From NCBI RefSeq assembly GCF_003605405.2, contig NZ_QYTW02000002.1, positions 274,555 through 338,554 on the forward strand: a DNA stretch of 64,000 bases. Reading direction: 5' to 3'. Under the pieces are notes generated by a model. It was not told the origin of the DNA and searched no databases. It saw only the letters and a list, made by a program, of their open reading frames with translations. Positions 8,177 through 16,940 of the stretch are shown here, one piece after another (within the stretch, counting starts at the first letter, position 1; each line of letters starts with the position of its first letter). The DNA is from Siminovitchia terrae. Lineage in GTDB: Bacteria > Bacillota > Bacilli > Bacillales > Bacillaceae_C. A program made the translations under genes and the position numbers.

Positions 8177-9226
8177 ATGAAGAGATTGTTCGTTCTTATC
8201 CCATTGCTATTGGCAGCTGTCATTCTAGCTGCCTGTGGAGCAAACGGTTCCGAGAAATCAGCTTCTAATAAAAGTAAAGGTGACGTAATCAAGTTGACCT
8301 ATGCTTTTTTTGCTCCAGCAGGGACATTTCCTGCAGTTCAGATGGAGGAGTGGAAAAAGCGGCTTGAAGAGAGGACAGATGGAAAAGTGGAAGTTGAGCT
8401 ATTTCCAGGCGGTACCTTATTGGAAGCGAACAATATGTATGATGGAGTAGCGAATGGGACGGCTGACATCGGGCTAAGCTCTACATCCTATGAGCCAGGC
8501 AGGTTTCCCCTTCTAGCCATTTCTGACATGCCTTCAGGCTATGCAAATGCTAAATCGGCGAGTCATGTAACAGCTGACCTGGTAGAGAAATACCCGCCGG
8601 AAGCACTGAAGGATTTTAAAATCATTACGACTTTTGCGACTGAACCTGCTTATATACAGAGCAAAAAGCCAATTTCTTCTATTGGAGATCTTAAGGGAAA
8701 ACAACTGCGGATCGCTGGTGCACTTACACCGATCATGGAGGAGCTAGGAGCTGCACCGGTTGGAATGTCGCAGGCTGAAGTTCCAGAAGCATTACAGACA
8801 GGGGTTGTTGAGGGATACGTTTCATCAAGGGAAATCTTAAAAGATACGAAGCTGGCAGAGATGGTGGGCTATACTACTGATTATCCTTTGGCGCTTAACA
8901 CTTTTATTGCTGTTATGAACAAAGATAAATGGGATTCTTTGCCTGAAGATGTTCAACAGACAATTGATGAGTTAAATAGAGAGATGACGGAGTTTACCGG
9001 TGATTATTTAGACAATCATGTTCAAGAATCCATCACATGGAGCCAGGAAACCCATGACCTCGAAATTGTTAAATTGTCCGAAAGTGAGAAAAAGTCATGG
9101 GATGATCGCTTGAGTAAAATGCAAGAAGAATATGTTAATAAGGTAGAGAAGGATGGGCAGCCTGCGAAGGAATACCTTGAGGACATGAGATCTTTAATTG
9201 AAAAATACAACGAGCAATTCAATTAA
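8177..9226 (+). CDS. TRAP transporter substrate-binding lipoprotein (DctP family), system 1
   Basis: A 349-residue extracytoplasmic solute receptor anchored as a lipoprotein: the signal ends LLAAVILAACG with Cys in the lipobox. DctP-type marks are KLTYAFFAPAGTFPAVQM, GGTLLEANNMYDGVANGTAD, the arginine motif LKGKQLRIAG that normally salt-bridges the substrate carboxylate, and EALQTGVVEGYVSS. It binds an organic acid and delivers it to the DctQM pair encoded next. Ribosome site AAGAGGTGG precedes ATG 8177. It is closely similar along its whole length to the protein at 12660, indicating duplication. Confidence 0.9.
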   Translation: MKRLFVLIPLLLAAVILAACGANGSEKSASNKSKGDVIKLTYAFFAPAGTFPAVQMEEWKKRLEERTDGKVEVELFPGGTLLEANNMYDGVANGTADIGLSSTSYEPGRFPLLAISDMPSGYANAKSASHVTADLVEKYPPEALKDFKIITTFATEPAYIQSKKPISSIGDLKGKQLRIAGALTPIMEELGAAPVGMSQAEVPEALQTGVVEGYVSSREILKDTKLAEMVGYTTDYPLALNTFIAVMNKDKWDSLPEDVQQTIDELNREMTEFTGDYLDNHVQESITWSQETHDLEIVKLSESEKKSWDDRLSKMQEEYVNKVEKDGQPAKEYLEDMRSLIEKYNEQFN

Positions 9227-9248
9227 CGGAGTATAGGAGGTTCGAACA

Positions 9249-9821
9249 ATGGCAACTGAACAGTCCATCCAATTAGACACTGAAAACCCGAAAATTACGG
9301 CGTATAAAGATTCGACTGATGCTCCACCAAGCGCAGGTAAACCGAATATCTTTTTTAGAATAACAGATTCTTTAAATCAGGGACTGGCTTTTATAGCCGG
9401 TCTATCTCTCATTTGCATGATGCTATTGGTAGTCTTTAATTCTATCAAGCGATTATTCTCTGATCCCATTGCCGGGACTGTTGAACTGGTCAGATGGCTT
9501 GGAGCCATGACCGCCGTCTTTTCTCTCGGATATGCCCAGCTGCATAAAGGCCATGTGTTCATTGACCTGCTCATTGTGAAATTTCCTTCGGGACTGCAAA
9601 AGCTGACACACTCAATGATGAATGTAATCAGCATATTGTTCTTTGTCATGGCTGGCTGGCAAATTATCTTGTATGGCATGGGCTTGAAACAGAGCGGCGT
9701 TGTTTCAGAAACAATGCAGGTTGCTTTTTATCCCTTGGTCATTTTATGTTCGATCGGTTTTTTCAGCTTGGTGCTAGCTTTAATAAAAGAAACCATTGAA
9801 GTGTGGAGGGGGGCAAGATAA
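9249..9821 (+). CDS. TRAP transporter small permease (DctQ family), system 1
   Basis: A 190-residue protein with a hydrophilic N-terminus of about 40 residues and four hydrophobic segments (starting at LAFIAGLSLICMMLLVVF, then VRWLGAMTAVFSLGYA, MMNVISILFFVMAGWQII and the last near FYPLVILCSIGFFSLVL). DctQ is the accessory membrane subunit of TRAP symporters. It is preceded by AGGAGG and its stop TAA overlaps the ATG of the large permease (TAATG), a sign of translational coupling. Confidence 0.88.
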   Translation: MATEQSIQLDTENPKITAYKDSTDAPPSAGKPNIFFRITDSLNQGLAFIAGLSLICMMLLVVFNSIKRLFSDPIAGTVELVRWLGAMTAVFSLGYAQLHKGHVFIDLLIVKFPSGLQKLTHSMMNVISILFFVMAGWQIILYGMGLKQSGVVSETMQVAFYPLVILCSIGFFSLVLALIKETIEVWRGAR

Positions 9822-11110
9822 TGGATCTGATTCTATTGGCGGTATTAGGAATCTTCGTTCTTTTCGTGTTGATGTTCTTGAGAATGCCTTTAAGCTTTTC
9901 CATGTTCATTGTGGGTTTTGTAGGTTTGCTATTAGCAGCATCACCGAAAGCTGCTTACAACGTGTTAAGCGCAGACTTATGGAACCAGTTTTCCAGTTAC
10001 TCATTGAGTGTCATCCCTCTCTATATCTTAATGGGGGAAGTGGTCTTTCGAACGGGAATTGCTGAAAGGCTTTTTGAATCTGCATACAAGTGGGTTGGAC
10101 ATTATCGCGGAGGAATGGCAAGCACAACCATTTTGGCAAGTGCAGGCTTTGCCTCAATCTGTGGTTCCAATTCAGCAACGGCAGCAACGATGGGGACGAT
10201 GTCCCTCCCTGAACTAGATAAGTACGGGTACAACAAAGCCCTCAGTACTGGAAGTATTGCAACAGGAGGTACTCTTGGGATTATCATTCCTCCAAGTACT
10301 GTATTAATCGTCTTGGCGCTTCAGATGGAGCAATCGATTAAAGATCTCTTTATCGCAAGCATTGTCCCAGGTATTTTTCTCACTATTCTTCTTATATTAA
10401 CCGTTGTCTTTCTATGCAAAAGAAATCCAAATCTCGGACCAGCAGGAGAGAGATTCAGCATGGGAGAGAGAGTAAAGTCTCTTAAAGATGTCATCCCAAT
10501 TGTCCTTTTGTTTATCTTTGTTATCGGGGGTTTGTACAAAGGGTTTTTCACACCGACTGAATCAGGGGCATTCGGAGCCTTTGGAGCAATTGTTCTGTCG
10601 TTGGCGATGGGAAAGCTGAACTGGAAGAATTTCCAAATTGCCGTTGCAGGAGCACTCCGCTCATCAGCGATGGTCATTATGTTAGTAGTTGGAGCCATGA
10701 TGTTTGGTAGATTCTTAACGATCACGAGGCTGCCCTATGAAGTATCTGAGTGGGTGAGCAACCTGCCTGTCCCGCCGATTTTCGTGTTGATCTCAATTTT
10801 GATCATTTATATCATTGGCGGATCGATCATGGATGCCCTTGGATTTTTAATGATTTCAATCCCGGTGTTTTATCCGACCGTTTTGGCGCTGGGATATGAT
10901 CCCATCTGGTTTGCTGTCATCCTATGTGTTGTGACCAGTATGGGGGCCATCACTCCGCCTGTTGGAGTGAATGTATTCGTCGTGCAGGGACTTACTCCCA
11001 AAACACCGGTAACGACCATTTTTAAAGGGGCGGCCTATTTCTTGGTCACGTATGTAGCTTTTATTGGCTTGCTGCTGCTGTTCCCGCAAATCATTCTATT
11101 TTTAGTCTAA
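9821..11110 (+). CDS. TRAP transporter large permease (DctM family), system 1
   Basis: A 429-residue polytopic membrane protein of about 12 segments that carries the Na+-coupled transport step. Typical DctM features are SVIPLYILMGEVVFRTG, ASICGSNSATAATMGTMSLP, GTLGIIIPPSTVLIV and the C-terminal repeat MGAITPPVGVNVFV. ATG 9821 is chosen over the in-frame GTG at 9803 because GGAGGGGGG lies about 7 nt upstream of the ATG and the overlap TAATG couples it to DctQ. Confidence 0.9.
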   Translation: MDLILLAVLGIFVLFVLMFLRMPLSFSMFIVGFVGLLLAASPKAAYNVLSADLWNQFSSYSLSVIPLYILMGEVVFRTGIAERLFESAYKWVGHYRGGMASTTILASAGFASICGSNSATAATMGTMSLPELDKYGYNKALSTGSIATGGTLGIIIPPSTVLIVLALQMEQSIKDLFIASIVPGIFLTILLILTVVFLCKRNPNLGPAGERFSMGERVKSLKDVIPIVLLFIFVIGGLYKGFFTPTESGAFGAFGAIVLSLAMGKLNWKNFQIAVAGALRSSAMVIMLVVGAMMFGRFLTITRLPYEVSEWVSNLPVPPIFVLISILIIYIIGGSIMDALGFLMISIPVFYPTVLALGYDPIWFAVILCVVTSMGAITPPVGVNVFVVQGLTPKTPVTTIFKGAAYFLVTYVAFIGLLLLFPQIILFLV

Positions 11111-11142
11111 GACAATTGGAAATCATTAAGAATGGGGTGTGT

Positions 11143-11262
11143 ATGTTGTCGTTGGAAGAATACATAAGTCAGTTATTGGATGTAAACAAAGAAGACCTAT
11201 TATTAACAGATCCTGCTTTTTCTTTTTCACTTGAGGGTGCAAAGGAGAATGAAAATGAGTGA
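11143..11262 (+). CDS. Possible 39-residue protein ahead of the amidase
   Basis: The frame reads MLSLEEYISQLLDVNKEDLL and ends NENE with its stop 8 nt inside the amidase gene. It covers the gap between DctM and the amidase and contains the amidase ribosome site. Small amidase partners (AtzG/GatC-like) are known beside some GatA-like amidases, but the sequence is too short for me to assign it to that group. Confidence 0.3.
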   Translation: MLSLEEYISQLLDVNKEDLLLTDPAFSFSLEGAKENENE

Positions 11263-12646
11263 GCTTTTGTTTGACACCATTGATAACACCAGCAGGCGAA
11301 TTGCGGAGAAAGACCTGTCTCCGGTGGAATTGACGAAACTGACCATTGAGCGTATTCGGCAGGTGGAGCCTGCTCTTAACGCTTTCATCACAGTATCGGA
11401 AGAACAAGCCCTTGAACAGGCAAAAATGTTAGAGAAGGAAGCACAGCAAGGAAACATTCGGAGTCCTTTGCACGGAGTGCCAATTGCTGTCAAGGATATG
11501 GTGCAGACGAAAGATATTCTTACCACTGGGGGTTCAAAGGTTTTTGAGAACTGGGTGCCTGATGAGGATGCCGCTGTGGTCCGGCATTTAAAAGAGGCCG
11601 GGGCCGTCATTATAGGCAAAGCGAACTTGCATGAATTTGCCATGGGGGCCACAACGGAAAACCCTCATTATGGGAGCACAAGGAATCCTTGGAATGGGAA
11701 ATATATTCCAGGCGGTTCAAGCGGAGGGTCGGCGGTTGCTACTGCGGCAGGCATGGCATTTGGTGCAATAGGAACCGACACGGCGGGGTCCATACGTCTG
11801 CCTGCAGCCATGTGTGGAACTGCAGGAATCAAGCCCACCTATGATTTGGTCAGCCGGGAAGGCAGTCTTCCTTTTAGCTGGTCACTTGACCATGTAGGAC
11901 CAATGACCAGAACCATCAAAGATTCAGCGATCATGCTTGAGGCGATGATTGGATCTAATGGTCCGAAATCCGCTTTTAATGAAAGGGATGATCTAAAAGG
12001 TATCAAGCTAGGGTTCTATGAACCTTATATGTATTCGGGTATTGACCCTGATATGAAAAGTGTCATCGAAAAAGCTTTTCAACAATTGGAATTATTGGGA
12101 GCCGAAATCATTCCCATTGAGTTACCGTTTATCGATAGTGCCCTTGAAGGATTGAAAACGATTGCTCAATCCGAAGTCGTCGCCTATCATGAACCTCTGT
12201 TAAAGAAACACGGAGATCTATACGGAGATGATCTCAAGTATCGTTTTCAGTATGGACGGGATATATCGGCAACTGCTTACATTAACGCTCAAAGGGTTAG
12301 AAAAAAGTTCATTCAATCAACTCTCACTCAAATGAAGGGTATAGACGCTCTCATTGGACCGACCAATGTACAGCCTCCGTTTGAAATTGGAACGATGGTT
12401 CCCGAACAAGCCATAAGCAACATGTTTGTACTTGGAAAAACTCCGTTAGCAAATATTTTGGGTTTTCCGGCGTTGTCTGTTGCGTGTGGATTTACGAAAG
12501 ATCACTTCCCTGTAGGACTTCAATTGATAGGAAAACCTTTTTCTGATCAACACATAATGGAGATCGCCGATTATTACGAGCGGTCGGAATCATGGACGGC
12601 AGCTTTAAAAGAGAATAAGAGTTACCTAGAGTTAAATCACTCATAA
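11255..12646 (+). CDS. Amidase signature family amidase (GatA/IacH-like)
   Basis: A 463-residue cytosolic amide hydrolase. The Ser-cisSer-Lys triad is at K80 (PIAVKDM), S155 (PGGSSGGSA) and S179 (GTDTAGSIRLPA), with the same spacing as GatA. ATG 11255 is preceded by AAGGAGA with a 6-nt spacer; earlier in-frame TTG, GTG and ATG codons lack a site. No gatC or gatB is nearby, so a role in tRNA amidation is unlikely. In iac loci an amidase-family protein (IacH) accompanies the oxygenases; here it could act on an amide or a conjugate of the aromatic acid (inference). Confidence 0.88.
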   Translation: MSELLFDTIDNTSRRIAEKDLSPVELTKLTIERIRQVEPALNAFITVSEEQALEQAKMLEKEAQQGNIRSPLHGVPIAVKDMVQTKDILTTGGSKVFENWVPDEDAAVVRHLKEAGAVIIGKANLHEFAMGATTENPHYGSTRNPWNGKYIPGGSSGGSAVATAAGMAFGAIGTDTAGSIRLPAAMCGTAGIKPTYDLVSREGSLPFSWSLDHVGPMTRTIKDSAIMLEAMIGSNGPKSAFNERDDLKGIKLGFYEPYMYSGIDPDMKSVIEKAFQQLELLGAEIIPIELPFIDSALEGLKTIAQSEVVAYHEPLLKKHGDLYGDDLKYRFQYGRDISATAYINAQRVRKKFIQSTLTQMKGIDALIGPTNVQPPFEIGTMVPEQAISNMFVLGKTPLANILGFPALSVACGFTKDHFPVGLQLIGKPFSDQHIMEIADYYERSESWTAALKENKSYLELNHS

Positions 12647-12659
12647 AGGGGAGAATGTG

Positions 12660-13712
12660 ATGAGGTTCGTAAAGAAAAGGAAATTCCTAGCTCTTTTCGT
12701 TTGTTGTTCCATGATGTTTCTGTTGACTGCATGCGCCACTAAAGAAACTGCGGGAGATCCATCTGGAAGCAAAAAAAACGTAACGCTGTCTTATGCTTTT
12801 TTTGCACCTGACAATACATTTCCAGCGGTTCAAATGAAAAAATGGGCGGAAGAATTGGAGTCAAGAACTGATGGGCAAGTCAAAGTAGAAATGTTTTTCG
12901 GTGGAACACTCCTTGAAGCTAGCAATATGTTTGACGGGGTTGCCAACGGAACTGCTGATATAGGTCTTACCGCGACAACTTATGAACCCAAACGTTTTCC
13001 ATTATTAGAAATATCAGATTTACCTTCCGGTTATCCCAACTCGGAAGTTGCAAGTCAAGTGGTACATGATTTGATCAAGGAGTATCCCCCAGAAGCCTTG
13101 AAAGAATTTAAAATCATAACAGCCTTTGCCACAGAGCCGTCTTACATCCAAAGCAAAGAGGCCATATCCAGTTTGAAAGATTTATCGGGAAAACAGCTGC
13201 GAATTTCCGGCGGTTTGACACCGGTCATGGAAAAGCTGGGAGCGGCACCAGTTGGAATGTCTCAGAATGAAGCCCCCGAAGCGTTACAGACTGGTGTCAT
13301 TGAAGGGAATATTTCTTCCAGAGAGGTATTAAAAGACTTGAAACTTGCTGAATCTGTCAAACATGTCACCGACTATCCGTTGACGATTACTTCATTTGTG
13401 GCAGTAATGAACAAGGATAAGTGGGAAGCCTTGCCAGAGGACGTTCAGGAGGTCATTGAGGAATTAAGCAGTGAAATGAGTGAATTCACCGGAAAGTATT
13501 TGGATAAGCATGTTCAAGAGGCGATGCAATGGAGTGAGGAAGAGGAGGGATTAAGCGTAGTCTCGCTAACTGAAGAAGAGAAGAAGAAGTGGGATGAACT
13601 ATTGGCGACCATGCAGAAAGAGGCTGTTGAAAAGGCAGAAGCAAAAGGATTGCCGGCAAAAGAATACCAGGAAAAGCTATATGAACTGATTGAAGAATAC
13701 ACGGATAAATAA
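12660..13712 (+). CDS. TRAP substrate-binding lipoprotein (DctP family), orphan second copy
   Basis: A 350-residue lipoprotein with signal ending MFLLTACAT. It matches the system 1 receptor motif by motif: SYAFFAPDNTFPAVQMKKWA, GGTLLEASNMFDGVANGTAD, LSGKQLRISG (substrate arginine), EALQTGVIEGNISSREVLKD. No DctQM follows it directly; the next genes are two dehydrogenases. It probably shares a permease pair with system 1. ATG 12660 has AAGGGGAG 7-8 nt upstream; GTG 12657 is the alternative start. Duplication followed by change of substrate preference is the likely history (inference). Confidence 0.88.
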   Translation: MRFVKKRKFLALFVCCSMMFLLTACATKETAGDPSGSKKNVTLSYAFFAPDNTFPAVQMKKWAEELESRTDGQVKVEMFFGGTLLEASNMFDGVANGTADIGLTATTYEPKRFPLLEISDLPSGYPNSEVASQVVHDLIKEYPPEALKEFKIITAFATEPSYIQSKEAISSLKDLSGKQLRISGGLTPVMEKLGAAPVGMSQNEAPEALQTGVIEGNISSREVLKDLKLAESVKHVTDYPLTITSFVAVMNKDKWEALPEDVQEVIEELSSEMSEFTGKYLDKHVQEAMQWSEEEEGLSVVSLTEEEKKKWDELLATMQKEAVEKAEAKGLPAKEYQEKLYELIEEYTDK

Positions 13713-13730
13713 TAATAGGGGGAAATCCAC

Positions 13731-14831
13731 ATGGAAATCGCAGTGCTTGGAGGGGGAAACGGCTGCTATGCGGCAGCAGTTGATTTAACAGAACAGGGTC
13801 ACCGGGTCAGGTTGTGGAGAAGAAATCGGGAATCGTTCAAAGGGGTATTGGACAAACAGGCCATTACTGTCAAAGATAAAAAAGGCACGCGGGAAGTTCA
13901 GCTTCATCTCGCGACTAGCGACTTAAAGGATGCAGTACAGAAGGCGGATTTGATAGTCATTCCATTACCTGCAACCACTCAGATTTCGTTAGCTAAAAGA
14001 CTGGCGCCCATACTTGAGGATGGTCAGGTGATATTTCTTCCGCCAGGTACCTTTGGAAGCTACCTGCTGTCAAAAACATTAGCAGAAGAAGGATGCCAAG
14101 CAAATGTCGCTTTTGCAGAAACAGGAACACTTCCTTATCTTGCCAGAAAATATAATGAGGAGACAGTTTCTATTTCAGGGCGTGCAACAAGGCTCCCGAC
14201 AGGTGTCTTGCCTTCCAATCAATCAGAACGGGCTTTTCACATATTAAAACAGGCGTATCCATCAGTTGAGCCTATACAGGATGCATTGGATGGGGCGTTG
14301 ATGAATGCCGGCCCGATTATTCATCCGCCTCTTATCATTATGAATGCAGGTCCCATCGAGCATTTCGACAGGTGGGATATTCATGACGAAGGGACACAAC
14401 GATCCGTCAGAAATGTCCATAAGTCACTTGATGCAGAAAGAATTAAAATCCGCGAGGCACTGGGATATACAGAACCGCACTTCCCTTTGGATGACCATTA
14501 TAACTTAGACGGGGATGAATGGATGTATGGGAACGGTGCTCATGAAGAACTGGTTGATGGAGAAGATTGGTATGAACCGCTTGATTTGAAGAGGCACCGG
14601 TATATGACGGAAGACATTGCCTGCGGTTTAGCTTTTCTTGTCTCCCTCGGTGAATGGCTGAATATACCGGTTCCGACAGCTGCTGGATTGCTTTCTATTG
14701 CTAGCAGCATAGTCGGAGAAGATTTAAGAAAAACAGGGCGGACGATGGAAAATATCGGTCTGTCGTCTAAAACTAGAGAAGAGCTGAAAGTGTTGCTCCA
14801 GAAAGGTTTAGTTCAATATGAAGTCAATTAA
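13731..14831 (+). CDS. Octopine/nopaline dehydrogenase-family NAD(P)-dependent oxidoreductase
   Basis: A 366-residue protein with an N-terminal Rossmann fold (MEIAVLGGGNGCYAAAVDL, the GxGxxG-like GGGNGCYA) and the all-helical C-terminal domain of the octopine/nopaline dehydrogenase group, including the histidine-rich stretches GPIIHPPLII and AGPIEHFDRWD. Enzymes of this family oxidise or form secondary amines such as opines or reduce 2-oxo acids. The substrate cannot be read from sequence. It is 18 nt after the orphan DctP and overlaps the next dehydrogenase by 14 nt, so the two are probably translated together. Confidence 0.8.
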   Translation: MEIAVLGGGNGCYAAAVDLTEQGHRVRLWRRNRESFKGVLDKQAITVKDKKGTREVQLHLATSDLKDAVQKADLIVIPLPATTQISLAKRLAPILEDGQVIFLPPGTFGSYLLSKTLAEEGCQANVAFAETGTLPYLARKYNEETVSISGRATRLPTGVLPSNQSERAFHILKQAYPSVEPIQDALDGALMNAGPIIHPPLIIMNAGPIEHFDRWDIHDEGTQRSVRNVHKSLDAERIKIREALGYTEPHFPLDDHYNLDGDEWMYGNGAHEELVDGEDWYEPLDLKRHRYMTEDIACGLAFLVSLGEWLNIPVPTAAGLLSIASSIVGEDLRKTGRTMENIGLSSKTREELKVLLQKGLVQYEVN

Positions 14832-15825
14832 CGGCTGCATCTTCATTGCTGGCGCAGGCAGAATGGGCCGGGGGATTGCTTTGACATTTGCCTACCAAGG
14901 CTTTCAAGTTATGTTGATTGATTTTAAGCAAAGGACTGAACAGGAGTTTGAGCAGTATGTCATCACAGCAAAGCAGGAGATAAGCGGACAGCTGTCCATC
15001 TTATCTCAAAGCGGCATATTGCCCGAGGAATCGATTGGACTGGTTTTGGACCGGATACACATCCTCCCCAAGGAAGATGAAGATTGTGAATGGGAGCAAG
15101 CCGACATTGTGTTTGAGGCCTTGCCAGAAATAGCGGAAGCAAAAATAGAGGCGTTTGAATGTATCTGTCTTAAAGTTCCTAAAGAGGTGCCGATTGCATC
15201 TACATCTTCAGCTTATTCTGCTAACGAACTGGCAGAAATGGTCACACCGAAAGAGAGGTTCTTAAATACTCACTGGCTGAACCCTGCCTATCTTATTCCT
15301 TTGGTGGAAGTAAGCCCTGGAACGGCGACGAATGAAAAGGTTCTGCGAGATGTTTTCCAGTTGCTTGAAAGAATTGGGAAGGTCCCAGTAAAATGTGCAC
15401 CCTCTCCGGGGTATATCGTCCCAAGGGTTCAGGCGCTTGCCATGAACGAAGCTGCCAGACTGGTCGAAGATGGAGTAGCTTCTCCAGAAGATATAGACAA
15501 AGCTGTCCGAGTCGGATTTGGCCTGCGATTTGCCGTTCTGGGTCTGTTAGAGTTCATTGACTGGGGCGGAGCAGACACACTATATCATGCAAGTAACCAT
15601 CTGCAACGCTCATTGGACACAGACAGATTTACTCCCGCCAAGGTCATTCAAGAAAAAATAGAGCGGGGGGAAATCGGATTAAAGACTGGAAGAGGTTTTT
15701 ATTCCTTCGATGAAAAAGGGATGGATCAATATCAATTGGAAACCATTCAAAAGTTCATTCATTTATTGGACCATTTGGGATTAATACCGAAGCCGGCTGA
15801 TGAGCAATTAGCGACAAAGGAGTAA
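14818..15825 (+). CDS. 3-hydroxyacyl-CoA dehydrogenase-family NAD-dependent dehydrogenase
   Basis: A 335-residue two-domain dehydrogenase: NAD site GAGRMGRGIA near residue 12, STSSAYSANELA with the active-site serines, HWLNPAYLIPLVEV with the catalytic His, and a C-terminal 3HCDH domain (SPGYIVPRVQALAMNEAARL). The length and lack of a hydratase domain fit short 3-hydroxybutyryl-CoA or carnitine/hydroxy-acid dehydrogenases. It overlaps the previous ORF by 14 nt. It could oxidise a hydroxy acid released during aromatic side-chain breakdown, or serve a separate substrate imported by the orphan DctP (both inference). Confidence 0.82.
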   Translation: MKSINGCIFIAGAGRMGRGIALTFAYQGFQVMLIDFKQRTEQEFEQYVITAKQEISGQLSILSQSGILPEESIGLVLDRIHILPKEDEDCEWEQADIVFEALPEIAEAKIEAFECICLKVPKEVPIASTSSAYSANELAEMVTPKERFLNTHWLNPAYLIPLVEVSPGTATNEKVLRDVFQLLERIGKVPVKCAPSPGYIVPRVQALAMNEAARLVEDGVASPEDIDKAVRVGFGLRFAVLGLLEFIDWGGADTLYHASNHLQRSLDTDRFTPAKVIQEKIERGEIGLKTGRGFYSFDEKGMDQYQLETIQKFIHLLDHLGLIPKPADEQLATKE

Positions 15826-15832
15826 ACATATG

Positions 15833-15865
15833 CGTTCAGCTCTACCTGAGAGCTGAACGTTTTTG
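15833..15865 (+). terminator. Rho-independent terminator
   Basis: CGTTCAGCTC-tacctga-GAGCTGAACG followed by TTTTT, right after the hydroxyacyl dehydrogenase. It ends the first transcription unit of the catabolic region and separates it from TRAP system 2. Confidence 0.85.
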
Positions 15866-15919
15866 ATAACAATATAAAATCCCTGCTTCAAATAAAACAT
15901 TGCGCAAAAAGGTGGTTAT

Positions 15920-16924
15920 ATGAGAAAACTACTCGTTGGTCTTTTATTATTGTGCATGGTTTTCACCAGTGCTTGCGGCAATAAAGCTGTGACGGTGGCA
16001 TCTGTTAAACAAAAATCAGAGACAGTCACTTTTACAGCTGTCAGCTTTCTTCCGAAAAACGATCCTCTGACCATTACTTTAAATGAATGGATTGAAGAAG
16101 TTGAAACAGTGACAGATGGAAGGGTCAGGATTGACTGGAAGGGCGGGGCCAATATTATCCCGGTAAACCTTCAGTTTGAGGCATTGAAATCAGAAATTGT
16201 CGATGTGCTTTTTACATATACGGGTCAATATCATTCACAGGCGCCGGCTGTTTCTGCTTTACCGCTCTCACAACTGTCTCCTTCGGAGGAAAGGGAAAAT
16301 GGATTGTACGACGAAATGGTCAGGGAGCATCAATCACTTGGAGTCCAGTATATTGGCAGATGGCTCTCAGGCTCCCCGCGTATTTGGCTGAATGAACCGA
16401 TTGAGGAATTAAAGGAGTTAGAGGGCATGCAAATTCGCTCCGCCCCCAACTATCGACGTTTTTTTAATAACATAGGGATTTCCTCCGTCATGGTTGCGCC
16501 GACAGAAGTCTATACTTCTCTACAAACTGGAGTAGTGAAAGGTTTTGTATACGGGGGGCTTGTAGGACCCCGGAGAAATGGGTGGACGGATGCTTCAAAA
16601 TATGTGCTGGATCATCCGTTCTGGAATCAGAACTGCACAATTTTAATGAATGATAATAAATGGAATGAAATATCCAAGGAAGATCAGCGGGCGATTATTC
16701 GTGCAACGGCTGCTTATGAAAAGAAAATGGTTGACCATTACTTGGAAGAAGATGAAGTTGAAAAGGGAGAATTGCTTAAAGCAGGAATTGAGTTTATTCA
16801 GCTGTCAGGAGAGGATGGGGAAAAGTTCACCAACCAAGCTTATGAGGTGGAGTGGAGATATTTGGAAGAAAAGGTGCCTGATAAAGTGAAAAGACTTCGA
16901 GAACTTACGACCAAGGAATTATAA
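15920..16924 (+). CDS. TRAP substrate-binding lipoprotein (DctP family), system 2
   Basis: A 334-residue lipoprotein; the signal ends LCMVFTSACGN. It is clearly divergent from the two earlier DctP proteins: motifs include FLPKNDPLTITLNEWI, RWLSGSPRIWLN, LEGMQIRSAPNYRR (substrate arginine region) and PTEVYTSLQTGVVKGFVYGG. The extra aromatic and arginine residues in the binding region suggest a different ligand. The ribosome site AAGGTGG precedes ATG 15920. It forms a three-gene operon with the following DctQ and DctM. Confidence 0.88.
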   Translation: MRKLLVGLLLLCMVFTSACGNKAVTVASVKQKSETVTFTAVSFLPKNDPLTITLNEWIEEVETVTDGRVRIDWKGGANIIPVNLQFEALKSEIVDVLFTYTGQYHSQAPAVSALPLSQLSPSEERENGLYDEMVREHQSLGVQYIGRWLSGSPRIWLNEPIEELKELEGMQIRSAPNYRRFFNNIGISSVMVAPTEVYTSLQTGVVKGFVYGGLVGPRRNGWTDASKYVLDHPFWNQNCTILMNDNKWNEISKEDQRAIIRATAAYEKKMVDHYLEEDEVEKGELLKAGIEFIQLSGEDGEKFTNQAYEVEWRYLEEKVPDKVKRLRELTTKEL

Positions 16925-16940
16925 CTAAAGGAGGCAGAGG

